Part shown: one piece after another, positions 37,679 to 46,309 of the stretch
How the letters are laid out: every line of letters starts with the position of its first letter
Position numbering within the stretch: position 1 is the first letter of the stretch
NCBI RefSeq assembly: GCF_017744135.1
Contig: NZ_JAGHQU010000009.1
Location: 1 to 64,000 of the forward strand
Source of the DNA: Endozoicomonas sp. G2_2
GTDB taxonomy: Bacteria; Pseudomonadota; Gammaproteobacteria; Nevskiales; Salinisphaeraceae
Reading direction: 5' to 3'
Length of the DNA: 64,000 nucleotides
Made by a program: the position numbers and the translations under genes
The notes under the pieces: generated by a model
The model's input: only the letters and a program-made list of their open reading frames with translations
Database searches by the model: none
Told to the model about the DNA's origin: nothing

Positions 37679-38074
37679 ATGCCCTATCTGCAACTCGACG
37701 TGCCCGCCGAATATCCCGAAGCCACCAAGAAGGCGTTGGCGAGCAAGCTGGGGGCAACCTACGCACAACTCATGCAGACCACCCCACGGCGCGTAAGCGT
37801 CGGGTTTCGCGAACTCACGAACGGCAGCCTGTGGCGCTGTGCCGACGCGGAGCCCGTGCCGGGCGTGGTGCTGATGTGCGACATCCGGCGCGGGCGCCCG
37901 ACCGAATGGCGCGAGCAGCTCGCCGTCGCCCTGCTGGATCTGGTGTCCGAGCATTTGGAACTGCCCCGCGACCACATGGCGATCGAGTTCACCCAGCACG
38001 CTGGCGATGAAATGTTTCGCCCCGATGAAGGCTGGGCCAAGGACTGGAGCGAAACCGAAGCCCAGCCCGCCTGA
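37679..38074 (+). CDS. Tautomerase family protein
   Basis: 131 residues. After removal of Met, the N-terminal proline (MPYLQLDVPAEYP) is the catalytic base of the 4-oxalocrotonate tautomerase/MIF superfamily. The central beta-alpha-beta unit includes RRVSVGFRELTNGSLWR and the second half repeats the fold, as in longer tautomerases. The physiological keto-enol substrate is unknown. It stands alone between repeat copies B and C. The ribosome site CGGAATCG is modest. Confidence 0.8.
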   Translation: MPYLQLDVPAEYPEATKKALASKLGATYAQLMQTTPRRVSVGFRELTNGSLWRCADAEPVPGVVLMCDIRRGRPTEWREQLAVALLDLVSEHLELPRDHMAIEFTQHAGDEMFRPDEGWAKDWSETEAQPA

Positions 38075-38077
38075 ACT

Positions 38078-38113
38078 GTTTTCACAGCGCCGTGGGACAA
38101 GCCTGTGGAAAAC
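38078..38113. repeat. DnaA-box-like inverted repeat, copy C
   Basis: GTTTTCACAG (38078-38087) faces CTGTGGAAAAC (38103-38113), an almost perfect inverted repeat with one bulged base and the spacer motif GGGACAAGC. TGTGGAAAA is the complement of TTTTCCACA, which fits the relaxed DnaA box TTWTNCACA. It starts four bases after the tautomerase stop. Confidence 0.55.
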
Positions 38114-38245
38114 CCGTCGGCAAGCCGCCCGAAGGCTTTGTCGACGGGGCTTGGCCCATCGCTGATCAGATATTGACCAATCTCCTGCAGCCCTTGACGG
38201 CCGGCGGTTTGCCGAGTCCGGACATTGGCGGCACGAGACCGTTCT

Positions 38246-38282
38246 GTTGTGCACACACCCTCGGGATAACATTGTGGACAAC
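38246..38282. repeat. DnaA-box-like inverted repeat, copy D
   Basis: GTTGTGCACA (38246-38255) faces TGTGGACAAC (38273-38282), matching at nine of ten positions across a 17-base spacer that ends in GGGATAACAT. The halves are one or two bases away from a DnaA box. Confidence 0.5.
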
Positions 38283-38454
38283 CGGCGCACAACGAGCGGT
38301 AACGCCGATCGTGACAGGGCTGTCACACCCGCGGCGAATTTCTGTCCAATAGGGCCCCGCGGGACGCCCGTCGCGCGCACTTCCCGCGCCCACGCCTTCC
38401 TGGCACGCGGGAGCGTGAAATTTTTCCGACCCCGGCTGCACGGCGCGCGAGCAT

Positions 38455-38487
38455 AAAAAAACCCGCGGTCCCGAAGGACCGCGGGTC
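38455..38487. terminator. Terminator of the mechanosensitive channel gene
   Basis: ACCCGCGGTCC and GGACCGCGGGT pair around CGAA, with seven A on the plus-strand left side that become a U-tract for minus-strand transcription. This is a strong terminator for mscS, which ends 24 bp away. Confidence 0.88.
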
Positions 38488-38510
38488 ATCTGCCGGGTGG
38501 CGCCCGCCGA

Positions 38511-40934
38511 TCAGGTATCGGCCGGGGCGTCGCCGGTTTCCTCCGGCGCCGCGTCGTCGCCCTTGCGACGCGCCTTCTCGGGCGCACTCTCGCCGCCCTC
38601 GGTCGTGCCTTCGATGATGCGCAGGTTCGCCGGCGGCGCCTTGCCGTCGCGATCCTCGCCGAAGTAGAGCGTCTGGTGCGGGAACGGAATCTCGATGCCG
38701 GCGCGATCGAAATGCATCTTGACCAGCCGGTTGAAGGCACGGCCGACGCCCCACTGGGTGCCGGGCTTGGTCTTGATCATGATGCGGATGTTGATCGAGC
38801 TGTCGGCCAGCGCGGTCACGCCCGGGACGGTGATGTCTTCGAGAATGTTCGCGCCCGCGACCGGATCGTCCTTGAGCTCGGCGAATGCCTCGCGCAGGTG
38901 ATAGATCGCGTTGTCGATGTCCTCGCGGTAGGCGATGCCATACTCGGTGCGGAAGTAAGCGAACTCGCGCATGTAGTTCGTGACCGTATCCGCCGAGGAG
39001 AACGGCACGATGTGATACGCACCGTCGAGATCGCGGATCGACACCGAGCGGATGGTCAGGCGTTCGGCCGTGCCGGTCACGCCGCCCACGGTGACGACGT
39101 CGCCCGTGTTCATGGCGTTCTCGAGCTGGATGAACACGCCGGTGATGATGTCCTGCACCAGCTTCTGGGCACCGAAACCAATGGCCAGACCGAGCACGCC
39201 GGCGCCGGCGATCAGCGGGCCGATATCCACGCCGATCTGCGAGAGCGCGATCATCAGCGTCATGGTGATGATCAGGATCGCCAGCGCGTTACGAAACAGC
39301 TCCAGCAGCGTTTCCTGACGCGCGGTCGGCTTGCCGCCACCGGTATTCGGGTTCAGGCGGTGCTCGATGATGCTTGCCGCGATCAGCCACAGCAGGGCCG
39401 CCGCCACGAGCACCAGCGCCACGCGTGTCAGGTTCGACACCACGGTCAAACCGGCGTCGGACGCCAGCCATGCGCCCAGATCGAACAGATGCCAGGCGTT
39501 GGCCACGACCAGTGCGAAGGCCACCAGGATCACCACGCGGATGACCTTGAGCGCATTCGGCACGTAGGCGTTCACCCGCGCTTCGAGCATCGGCAGCTTC
39601 TCGCGAACGCTGTCCGAGAAGGCCACACGCTTGCCGATCGCCTTGGAAAGCATACCGGAGATGCCGAAGCCAACGGCCGCCGCGACCAGCGTCTGCATCG
39701 TCGCGTTGAGCATGAACGGCAATGCATCCGTCGGATCGATCTGGCTGGAGACGAACAGCGTCGTGAAGTACGCCACCGCCAGCAGCACCCACAGCTTGGA
39801 GGCGAGCTTGAACAGCACGCCGAAGAAGCCGACCGATGCATTGTCGGCCATGCGCTTGAGCCGCTCGTTGAACAGCTGGCGGTGCTTGAAGATCACGGTC
39901 AGCGCGTAGATATAGGCGCCGCCCATGAGCAGAAAGCTCACGATCGCGCCGACAAAGAACGACAACTGCACGTTCACGATCGGCACGACCACAAGCAGGC
40001 CGTAACCGATCACGCCGACGAACCAGCGCAGGCGCACGCTCCACCAGCCCGCGATGGAGGCCGGGATGTTGAGTATGCGCAGGCTGTCGTAGCGCGCCGC
40101 GAACAGCGCACGGATCGCCACCTTGGTGAGCTCGATCAGGGCGAAGGCGTTGATGAACAGCGACTCGCGCGTGCCCATGCTGCCCGACTCACCGAAGACG
40201 TAGAGACCGGCCATGTAACCAGCACCGCAGGCAAGCAGCACCACGGCCACGTCTACGATGATGCCCATGAGGATCGCGGTGCCGCGACGAATCAGCACGC
40301 CGGCGCCGGTTTCCGCACGCTGCGAGAAGCGACCGATGGCGGAGAACAGCGTGCCGGCTAGAAAGCGCAGCACGAAGAATGCAGCCACCGTGGACACCGC
40401 CACCAGGGCAAAGGTGGTTACCGCGGCGAAGAAAAGACCGGCGTTGAACTCGGGCCCCGGCCCGCGATCCTGGTTGAGCGAGGTCAGCATCGCCCAGGTG
40501 GCCGACAGGCGCTCGCCGATGACCTCGGCCCACTCGGCCGTGGTCTGGGCGAACCGGCGCGCGAACGACACGCGCTGCTGACTGGCGGCCGACTGTTCGA
40601 CGGTGGCCGCACTCGCGTCGTCGGCGGGCGCCTGCGCGAGCGCGGGGTCGCTGCCCTCTTCCGGTGGCGCCGGCAAGGCGGTATCGGCCTGAGCCTGCTG
40701 ACCGTCTGCCGCCTGGCGCAGCTGGTCGACAATCTGCCCGCGGGTCTCATCGTTTTCCAACAGATCCGCAAGCTGGCTCAGCGGCAGCACTTCGCTGGCG
40801 TTGTCGCCGCTGGGCGCCTCGTCCTGTTGCTGGGCCACGGCCTGGGGGGCTGCGACCGCAAGCGCGATGGTGACGAAAAGAACGAATATCCGCAGGGCGT
40901 CGAACGCCGTTCGCGAAGCACAGGCTCGATTCAT
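38511..40934 (-). CDS. Large MscS-family mechanosensitive channel
   Basis: 807 residues. A signal peptide ends at about residue 34 (AVAQQQ). A periplasmic, Gln/Ala/Asp-rich region of about 140 residues follows, then around ten hydrophobic segments. The MscS core carries QIGVDIGPLIAGAGVLGLAIGFGAQKLVQDIITGVFIQLENAMNTGDVV, the pore helix with Gly/Ala packing. The C-terminal tail is charged and low complexity. It should open on membrane tension and release solutes during hypo-osmotic shock. GAGGAAAG precedes the ATG, and a strong terminator follows. Confidence 0.9.
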   Translation of the reverse strand: MNRACASRTAFDALRIFVLFVTIALAVAAPQAVAQQQDEAPSGDNASEVLPLSQLADLLENDETRGQIVDQLRQAADGQQAQADTALPAPPEEGSDPALAQAPADDASAATVEQSAASQQRVSFARRFAQTTAEWAEVIGERLSATWAMLTSLNQDRGPGPEFNAGLFFAAVTTFALVAVSTVAAFFVLRFLAGTLFSAIGRFSQRAETGAGVLIRRGTAILMGIIVDVAVVLLACGAGYMAGLYVFGESGSMGTRESLFINAFALIELTKVAIRALFAARYDSLRILNIPASIAGWWSVRLRWFVGVIGYGLLVVVPIVNVQLSFFVGAIVSFLLMGGAYIYALTVIFKHRQLFNERLKRMADNASVGFFGVLFKLASKLWVLLAVAYFTTLFVSSQIDPTDALPFMLNATMQTLVAAAVGFGISGMLSKAIGKRVAFSDSVREKLPMLEARVNAYVPNALKVIRVVILVAFALVVANAWHLFDLGAWLASDAGLTVVSNLTRVALVLVAAALLWLIAASIIEHRLNPNTGGGKPTARQETLLELFRNALAILIITMTLMIALSQIGVDIGPLIAGAGVLGLAIGFGAQKLVQDIITGVFIQLENAMNTGDVVTVGGVTGTAERLTIRSVSIRDLDGAYHIVPFSSADTVTNYMREFAYFRTEYGIAYREDIDNAIYHLREAFAELKDDPVAGANILEDITVPGVTALADSSINIRIMIKTKPGTQWGVGRAFNRLVKMHFDRAGIEIPFPHQTLYFGEDRDGKAPPANLRIIEGTTEGGESAPEKARRKGDDAAPEETGDAPADT

Positions 40935-41181
40935 GGTGCGTCTTTCCTCGGCAGAGACCAGGGAGCGTATGGATCGTGGGCGCGCACCGCGGGCGCGCCA
41001 CTCGACCGTGAATGGGCACGTATGATGACCGTAGCAGCGCGCGGAGACAAACCGGGCCCAAGCATTCTCAACCGCTTGGCGGCCCGAAAGGCGTTGTGCA
41101 CTACCCGACCCGCGCCGCTTTCACGCGCCGTTCAGGCATGCGCGGCGACGCTCGTGACGAAGCCCGTCACCGAGACTCACC

Positions 41182-41676
41182 ATGCTCAAAAAGATGCTCT
41201 GCCTGCTGCTCGTCGGCTATCTCGCCGGCTGCGCCTACGACGGACAGGGGCGCTATGCGAACGGCTACCGCGTGGGCCATGTCGTGCATAACGACTACCA
41301 CCATGACCGCCGCTACGACCCGCGCCCCGTCTATCGCCACGATTCGCGTTACGACCGGCACCATCGCGAGGCCGTGCGCCGCGACCTCTATCGGGAGCGC
41401 CGCGCCCGACAGCACGCCAAAGCCGTGCGGCGTGCGCATGAAGCCCGTCACGCCAAACGCGGTCATCGCGATCATCACGGCTACGACCATCGTGCACGGC
41501 ATGCCACGCATGGGCGCCACGACAGCCGCGAGGCGCGACGCGCGCACACGCGCACACGCGCCGTCACCGCGACCGCAACATGCACCGCTCGGCGCGGCGC
41601 GATTGAGACGTCGCGGTACGCGCTCAGAAGGCGTCCGTCGCCGGCACGCGACGGCGACGACGCCAGCCTAGCGTGA
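41182..41676 (+). CDS. His/Arg-rich lipoprotein, possibly frameshifted at its 3' end
   Basis: 164 residues as read. MLKKMLCLLLVGYLAGC is a lipoprotein signal with the acylated Cys at 17. The mature part is extremely rich in His, Arg, Asp and Tyr (HNDYHHDRRYDPRPVYRHDSRYDRHHRE), which could bind metal or polyanions. After about residue 126 the composition changes abruptly to Thr/Ala and the frame runs into the oppositely oriented nuclease gene. In another frame the sequence after about 41560 reads RHRDRNMHRSARRD and stops at 41606, in keeping with the upstream style. The shift point falls in CGCACACGCGCACACGCG. Confidence 0.6.
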   Translation: MLKKMLCLLLVGYLAGCAYDGQGRYANGYRVGHVVHNDYHHDRRYDPRPVYRHDSRYDRHHREAVRRDLYRERRARQHAKAVRRAHEARHAKRGHRDHHGYDHRARHATHGRHDSREARRAHTRTRAVTATATCTARRGAIETSRYALRRRPSPARDGDDASLA

Positions 41677-44332
41677 CGATCGCGGCGCACAGCAAGAGCA
41701 CGAGGCTGGCGTCGCGCCCGTTGCCCAGCGTGCAGCCGCCCGAGCCACCGTCGCTGTCGTCGTCAGCGGTGTACCCTGCGTCGCCGGCATCGCCCGTCGA
41801 CAGATCGAAGCGCGCCACGATCGGATCGTGATCGCTGACCTGATCGGCGAACTCGGCGTTCACGTGCGCGACCTGCACCCTGGCTGCGGCCGCCAAGGCG
41901 GGGCTCACGAAGAAGTGATCGAGCGCCTGGGAATTGCCTTCGAAGACATAGGTATAGCGCGCGGTCGCATCCAGCGTATCGAGCAGATCGGCGACGACCG
42001 GCGCGCCGTCGTCGGCGCCGATCAGCGTTTTCAGCGGCGGCAGAAATCCGAACTCGTTGAAGTCGCCGACCAGCCCGATGCGCGCTTCGGGCACCGCGGC
42101 GAGCGCGTCGTCCACGAACGCGTTGACCACCGCGGCCTGGGCCACGCGCTCGTCTTCGGAGCCGTTAACGTACGGCTGTAGCGTGCCAAACAGCGGCGAG
42201 CTGCCGCCCTTCGACGAAAAGTGATTGTTGACCAGCAGCACGCGCTGGCCGCGGAAAGCGAACAGCGCCGCCACCGACTTGCGGCTGTTGTCGAAAGCGG
42301 GATCGGTCGGCGCGACGCGCCCGGGGTTGAGCGTGATGGCCAGCCGGCCGTCGGCGTCGGCGGACACCGCCGTTGCGGTGGTGGCGTCGCCAGCGCCGTT
42401 GCTGCCCTCGACCAGGATCACGCGGCTCGCGTCATAGAGATAGGCGACGCGGATATTGCCGCCCGGCTGACCGCCGTCGGCCAGTGCTTCGGGGGCCACT
42501 TCGGCATAGTCGTAGCGCGGCCCGCCGGCATCGACGATCGCATCCGCCAGTCGCGCCAGGGTCTCGTCGCCGTCGACCACGAGATCGGCGGCCGAACCGC
42601 CCTCGGGAATCGCGCTGCCGGCCGAGCCGTCGTTGTCCTGGACTTCCTGCAGGGCCACGATGTCCGGCGCACCGAGGCGTTGGACGATCTGTGTCGCGAT
42701 CGCCTCGAACTTGCCGTCCGCCACGTCGGTATCGCCATCGTCGTCGTTGGGGTCGAGATTCTCGACGTTGTAGCCGGCCACGCTCAGCGTGTCGCCGCGG
42801 GCCAGCAGGCCGATATCGCTGCGCGACAGCGCGGACGGCTGCGGCTCGACCAGGGTGTCGGGCAGGATCTCGAAATTGCCGAAACCGTAGCCGAGAACGC
42901 CGACCACCTCGCTGAACAGCGCGCCGGTATTCACGGCCGGCATCGCGTCGTCGAGCAGTGTGTCGTCGATCTGGATACGCTCGGGGTTGTAGTCGACGCC
43001 TTCGCCGCGCTCGACCAGGGTGATGCCGCCGCGGGCATTGATGCCGGTTGCGTTCGCGCCGGCGTCCGGCACGAGAAATATCTCGCCGAAATCGCTGGTC
43101 GGGCCGACGGCCATGCCCTGGGCGACGCGCACGCGCATGGCCTCGAGGCTTTCATAGAAATCCAGGCCGTCCTCGGCCGGGTCGAAGACCGTGTCGGCGT
43201 CTTCGGTCACGTTGCCGTCGGTGTCGTTGTCGATGATCGCGTTCGGCGCCGGGCGGCCGCCCTGGCCGATGGTCACCGGCGTGATCTCGGTGGCGTCGAA
43301 TACCGCGCCCGGGTCGGCGATCAGGCGGGTGCTGCCGTCGCCGCCGGTCACGATTTCGGTGGTCGGCAGGTTGGTTTCGTCGCCGCCGGGATAGAACTCG
43401 GTAACCGTGCCGGCCACTTCGACCACGTCGCCCACAGCCACCGGCGAGCCGTCGAAGCGTGTTGGCGTGCCGCCGGTGAATACGAGCACCGCATCGCTGG
43501 TGGCATCGTCGCCATCGCCGGCCGGATCCTGAAAATAGAAGCTGTTGCCGGTCACGGCGGTCACCACGCCGGGCACGCCGGCCACGGCGTTGCCAGCCTG
43601 TGGCGAAACATGCGCGGCGCCCTGGATATCGTAGATACGCAGGCCGGTGACGGCATCGTCGGGCATGCCGTCATCGTCGCCCGGCGTGCCGAACCCGCCG
43701 CCACTGCCGTTTTCGGCGTTCGGCGTAGCCGGCGCGGCCATGAAAGTGGCGGTGTCGCGGCCCGTGCCGCTGCCATCGGGCATGCGCTGCAGGGACTCGT
43801 TGTCCTTGTCGCCGTTGGCGGCCTCGTCGAGCTGCGGCGCGCCCTCGGCGAGCAGAACCGCCAGTTCGGGATCGTCGCTGTCGCTGGTGCCATAGACCAC
43901 GGCATCGACGAGATTGTCGGTCGTCACCGCGGTACCGCTGGGGAAATCGTCCGCGTCGCCCACATAGAGCGCGATCGCGTCCTGCCCGTTCTGCAGACCG
44001 TTGCCGCCGAAGGTCGTGGTCACGCCCGCCACTCCGGCATTGCCGAGCAGGTAGTAACCGTTGTCGGATGTCACCGCGCCATCGAGATCGAAGGCCGCGT
44101 AGCTTTCGTCGTTGCTGCCGTTGTAGAAGACCAGCACGAGGCCATCCAGCGGGGTATTGCCTGCCCCGCCGTCGCTGAGTTCGACGAACTCGGCGCTATC
44201 GGTGCCGGGCGTATCGGCATCCAGTTCGTTGATGAGAATCGACGACTGCGCATGGGCGCCGGTCGCGAAACAGCAAAAAAGCGCCGTGGCGAGCAGGCAA
44301 AGCGCGCGCGTCGCCTGGAAAGAGCGTCCCAT
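41624..44332 (-). CDS. Secreted ExeM/NucH-like endonuclease/exonuclease/phosphatase-fold nuclease
   Basis: 902 residues. A signal peptide ends at GAHA (about residue 29). SSILINELDADTPGTDSAEFVELSD is a lamin-tail domain, and an OB-like region follows around 250-340. The DNase-I-like domain (about 520-850) has GYNVENLDP, DIVALQEVQD, VNNHFSSKGG, GDFNEF and QVSDHDPIVARFDL. The C-terminus has GGCTLGNGRDASLVLLL, a hydrophobic helix and WRRRRR, a JDVT/GlyGly-CTERM-type sorting signal. Such nucleases degrade extracellular DNA for nutrients or biofilm turnover. The start MGRSFQATRA is preferred over a longer frame. Confidence 0.88.
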   Translation of the reverse strand: MGRSFQATRALCLLATALFCCFATGAHAQSSILINELDADTPGTDSAEFVELSDGGAGNTPLDGLVLVFYNGSNDESYAAFDLDGAVTSDNGYYLLGNAGVAGVTTTFGGNGLQNGQDAIALYVGDADDFPSGTAVTTDNLVDAVVYGTSDSDDPELAVLLAEGAPQLDEAANGDKDNESLQRMPDGSGTGRDTATFMAAPATPNAENGSGGGFGTPGDDDGMPDDAVTGLRIYDIQGAAHVSPQAGNAVAGVPGVVTAVTGNSFYFQDPAGDGDDATSDAVLVFTGGTPTRFDGSPVAVGDVVEVAGTVTEFYPGGDETNLPTTEIVTGGDGSTRLIADPGAVFDATEITPVTIGQGGRPAPNAIIDNDTDGNVTEDADTVFDPAEDGLDFYESLEAMRVRVAQGMAVGPTSDFGEIFLVPDAGANATGINARGGITLVERGEGVDYNPERIQIDDTLLDDAMPAVNTGALFSEVVGVLGYGFGNFEILPDTLVEPQPSALSRSDIGLLARGDTLSVAGYNVENLDPNDDDGDTDVADGKFEAIATQIVQRLGAPDIVALQEVQDNDGSAGSAIPEGGSAADLVVDGDETLARLADAIVDAGGPRYDYAEVAPEALADGGQPGGNIRVAYLYDASRVILVEGSNGAGDATTATAVSADADGRLAITLNPGRVAPTDPAFDNSRKSVAALFAFRGQRVLLVNNHFSSKGGSSPLFGTLQPYVNGSEDERVAQAAVVNAFVDDALAAVPEARIGLVGDFNEFGFLPPLKTLIGADDGAPVVADLLDTLDATARYTYVFEGNSQALDHFFVSPALAAAARVQVAHVNAEFADQVSDHDPIVARFDLSTGDAGDAGYTADDDSDGGSGGCTLGNGRDASLVLLLCAAIVTLGWRRRRRVPATDAF

Positions 44333-44449
44333 GGAATCCCCCGTGCGTGTTCGGATTCGCTTACCCTGCCGGCGCCACATGACAGGTTGCGGTCCCCGGC
44401 ATCAACGGACGATGACAGCGCGAACACCGGGCTGGCCAGTGTGGGGCCG

Positions 44450-45100
44450 TCAGCCGCTGGCGGTCTGTTCCGGCTTGGCCGCGGTGGCTGCGCTGTCGAA
44501 CAGCGTGGCCAGGCATTTGCGGTGGAAATAATCCTTGCGCTCGCGCAGCGAGAACAGCCGCGGCGAGAACAGCCAGGTCTGGGTCACGCCCATGAGATAG
44601 GTATAGGTCTGCAGCGCCAGCAGGTCGGCGGGATCGCCCTCGGGTAACAGCCCCTGTGCCCGCGCATCGTCGACGAGCGTTTCGAACAGTTCGATGATCG
44701 AACGGGTGAGCTGACGCTCACGGCGCACGGTACGCGCCATGCGCTGGGTGAGCTCGGTCTTGTTCATGAGGATCTCGAACGACTGGCGGTGGCGCTTGTC
44801 GCGCACCAGCAGATCGAACCAGCCTTCGATGAAGGCGCTCATGCGCGCGACCGGGTCGGGCGTGTTCGCGCTCGCGGCGGTCACGAGCCGCTGTAACGGC
44901 GTCTGCGAATAGGCGATCACCGCCTCGAAGAGTTCGTCCTTGTTCTGGAAATGCCAGTAGATCGGGCCGCGGCTCATGCCCGCCTCTTTGGCGATCATGG
45001 CCAGCGTGGTGCCGGAATAGCCGGACTGGCTGAACAGCCGCAGGCCGGCATCGATGACCTTGAGCCGGGTCTGTTCGGCCTGTTCGGGGGTGCGTCTCAT
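44450..45100 (-). CDS. TetR/AcrR-family transcriptional regulator
   Basis: 216 residues from MRRTPEQAEQ. The helix-turn-helix region is TTLAMIAKEAGMSRGPIYWHFQNKDEL (31-57). The ligand domain with ARTVRRERQLTRSIIELFETLVDDARAQG resembles TtgR/AcrR-type repressors of efflux operons, not amino-acid regulators. A 12-residue upstream extension is less likely. It is the last gene of a three-gene minus-strand set (glnT, substrate-binding protein, tetR). A 24-bp palindrome with AcrR-box geometry lies at 47760-47783, a natural target. Confidence 0.88.
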   Translation of the reverse strand: MRRTPEQAEQTRLKVIDAGLRLFSQSGYSGTTLAMIAKEAGMSRGPIYWHFQNKDELFEAVIAYSQTPLQRLVTAASANTPDPVARMSAFIEGWFDLLVRDKRHRQSFEILMNKTELTQRMARTVRRERQLTRSIIELFETLVDDARAQGLLPEGDPADLLALQTYTYLMGVTQTWLFSPRLFSLRERKDYFHRKCLATLFDSAATAAKPEQTASG

Positions 45101-45139
45101 GGCGTCATCATCGACAAGGGCGGCACTTGCACGCAAGAC

Positions 45140-45167
45140 GGGCGGCCGGCATTCGTGCCGACCGCCC
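45140..45167. terminator. Hairpin between the substrate-binding protein gene and tetR
   Basis: GGGCGGCCGGC and GCCGACCGCCC pair around ATTCGT with one mismatch. No U-tract follows in either direction, so it may lower read-through or protect the mRNA end rather than stop transcription fully. Confidence 0.4.
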
Positions 45168-45188
45168 GCGGGTCATGCACGCCGTGGA

Positions 45189-46283
45189 CTAGAGCGCGCC
45201 GTCGGCGGCCATCTGCATATAGGTGGTATCGAAGCGCAGATTGACGTTGTTCTCGTCGCCGAGCATCCGATCGTTGGGGAATTCAATGCCCACGAAGTCC
45301 GCGCTGCGCGCGCCTTCGCCCAGCAGGCCCTTCTCGAAGGAGAACTGGCGCACGCTGTCCATGGCATCGAACGCTTCGTCGCTGGAGATGAATTCGATCG
45401 CCGCATCCGGCGTCCAGAACATCTTCATGCCGTCGAGCTGGGCTTCATAGCCTTCGCGGTCGGTACCGGAGGCCTCGCCCAGATAGGCACGGATCTCGCG
45501 GCCCTTGTCGGTATCGGCACCGAGATCGGCCATCATTTCGTACCAGGCGCCGACCAGCGCCTTGCCGAGCGCCGGATTGGCTTCCAGCGTTTCGGTGTTC
45601 ACCAGGGTCAGATCCTTGATATGGCCCGGAATCTGGCTGGAATCGAAGATTTCATGCGCGCCCGGCGTTTCGGCGACCGTGCTCAGCAGCGGGTTCCAGG
45701 TCACGACCGTACGCACGGTGTTGCCCTGGAAGGCAGCCACGATATCAGCGTCCGACGTGTTCACCAGGTTCACGTCCGGTTCGGACAGGCCGTTTTCTTC
45801 CAGCGCGCGAGCCAGCAGGTAGTGCGACACCGACAGCTGCACGAGGTTGATCGTCTCGCCCTCGAGATCGGCCACCGATTCGGCGTCCTTGGAGACGATA
45901 CCGTCGTTGCCGTTGGAGTAGTCGCCGACGATCAGCGCCGTGGTATCCACACCGGAAGCGGCGGGAATCGAGAGCGCATCCATGCTGGTGGCCACCACGC
46001 CGTCGAACTGGCCGGTGGTGTACTGGTTGATGGATTCGATGTAGTCGTTGATCTGCACGATCTCGACATCGATATCGTATTTGTCGGCCCATTTATCCAT
46101 GATCCCGGACGTCTTCACATAGTCCCAGGGAATCCAGCCGGCATAGATCGTCCAGGCGATCCGGAACGAGTCGCGTTTTTCGGCGGCCTGGGCGCTGCCA
46201 AGGCTCAGTGCGGTGAGTGTGATCGCCACGCAGGCGATCATCAGGCGTTTCTTCAGGTGCATCGGTATCTTCTCCCGGTTCAT
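45189..46283 (-). CDS. ABC-type periplasmic substrate-binding protein, NitT/TauT-like
   Basis: 364 residues. The signal peptide ends near SAQA (about residue 33); a second ATG at codon 8 could be the start. FRIAWTIYAGWIPWDYVKTSGIMDKWADKYDIDVEIVQINDYIESINQYTTGQFDG is typical of the periplasmic proteins found beside urea-carboxylase genes (nitrate/taurine-type fold). No permease or ATPase gene lies nearby, so it is an orphan in this window. It is 26 bp downstream of the glnT-type gene and almost certainly co-transcribed. A small amide or urea-like ligand is an inference from the family. Confidence 0.87.
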   Translation of the reverse strand: MNREKIPMHLKKRLMIACVAITLTALSLGSAQAAEKRDSFRIAWTIYAGWIPWDYVKTSGIMDKWADKYDIDVEIVQINDYIESINQYTTGQFDGVVATSMDALSIPAASGVDTTALIVGDYSNGNDGIVSKDAESVADLEGETINLVQLSVSHYLLARALEENGLSEPDVNLVNTSDADIVAAFQGNTVRTVVTWNPLLSTVAETPGAHEIFDSSQIPGHIKDLTLVNTETLEANPALGKALVGAWYEMMADLGADTDKGREIRAYLGEASGTDREGYEAQLDGMKMFWTPDAAIEFISSDEAFDAMDSVRQFSFEKGLLGEGARSADFVGIEFPNDRMLGDENNVNLRFDTTYMQMAADGAL

Positions 46284-46309
46284 GATTCAGTGGCCTCGAC
46301 AAAAACGGT

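Larger units (their letters stand above)
38075..38454. other. Gene-free region between tautomerase gene and mscS
   Basis: Repeat copies C and D account for part of this stretch. Between and after them I see no open frame with a protein-like product and no RNA gene. It ends at the terminator of the mechanosensitive channel gene. Confidence 0.6.

Noticed and set aside
36205-38282. Chromosomal replication origin
   Set aside because: DnaA-box-like repeats are present, but there is no dnaA, dnaN, gidA/mnmG, rpmH or rnpA nearby and no clear AT-rich unwinding region; only a repeat family is supported.
42221-44647. 808-codon plus-strand frame opposite the nuclease gene
   Set aside because: Ala/Arg/His/Asp-rich composition mirrors the complementary acidic coding strand; no signal, fold or motif.
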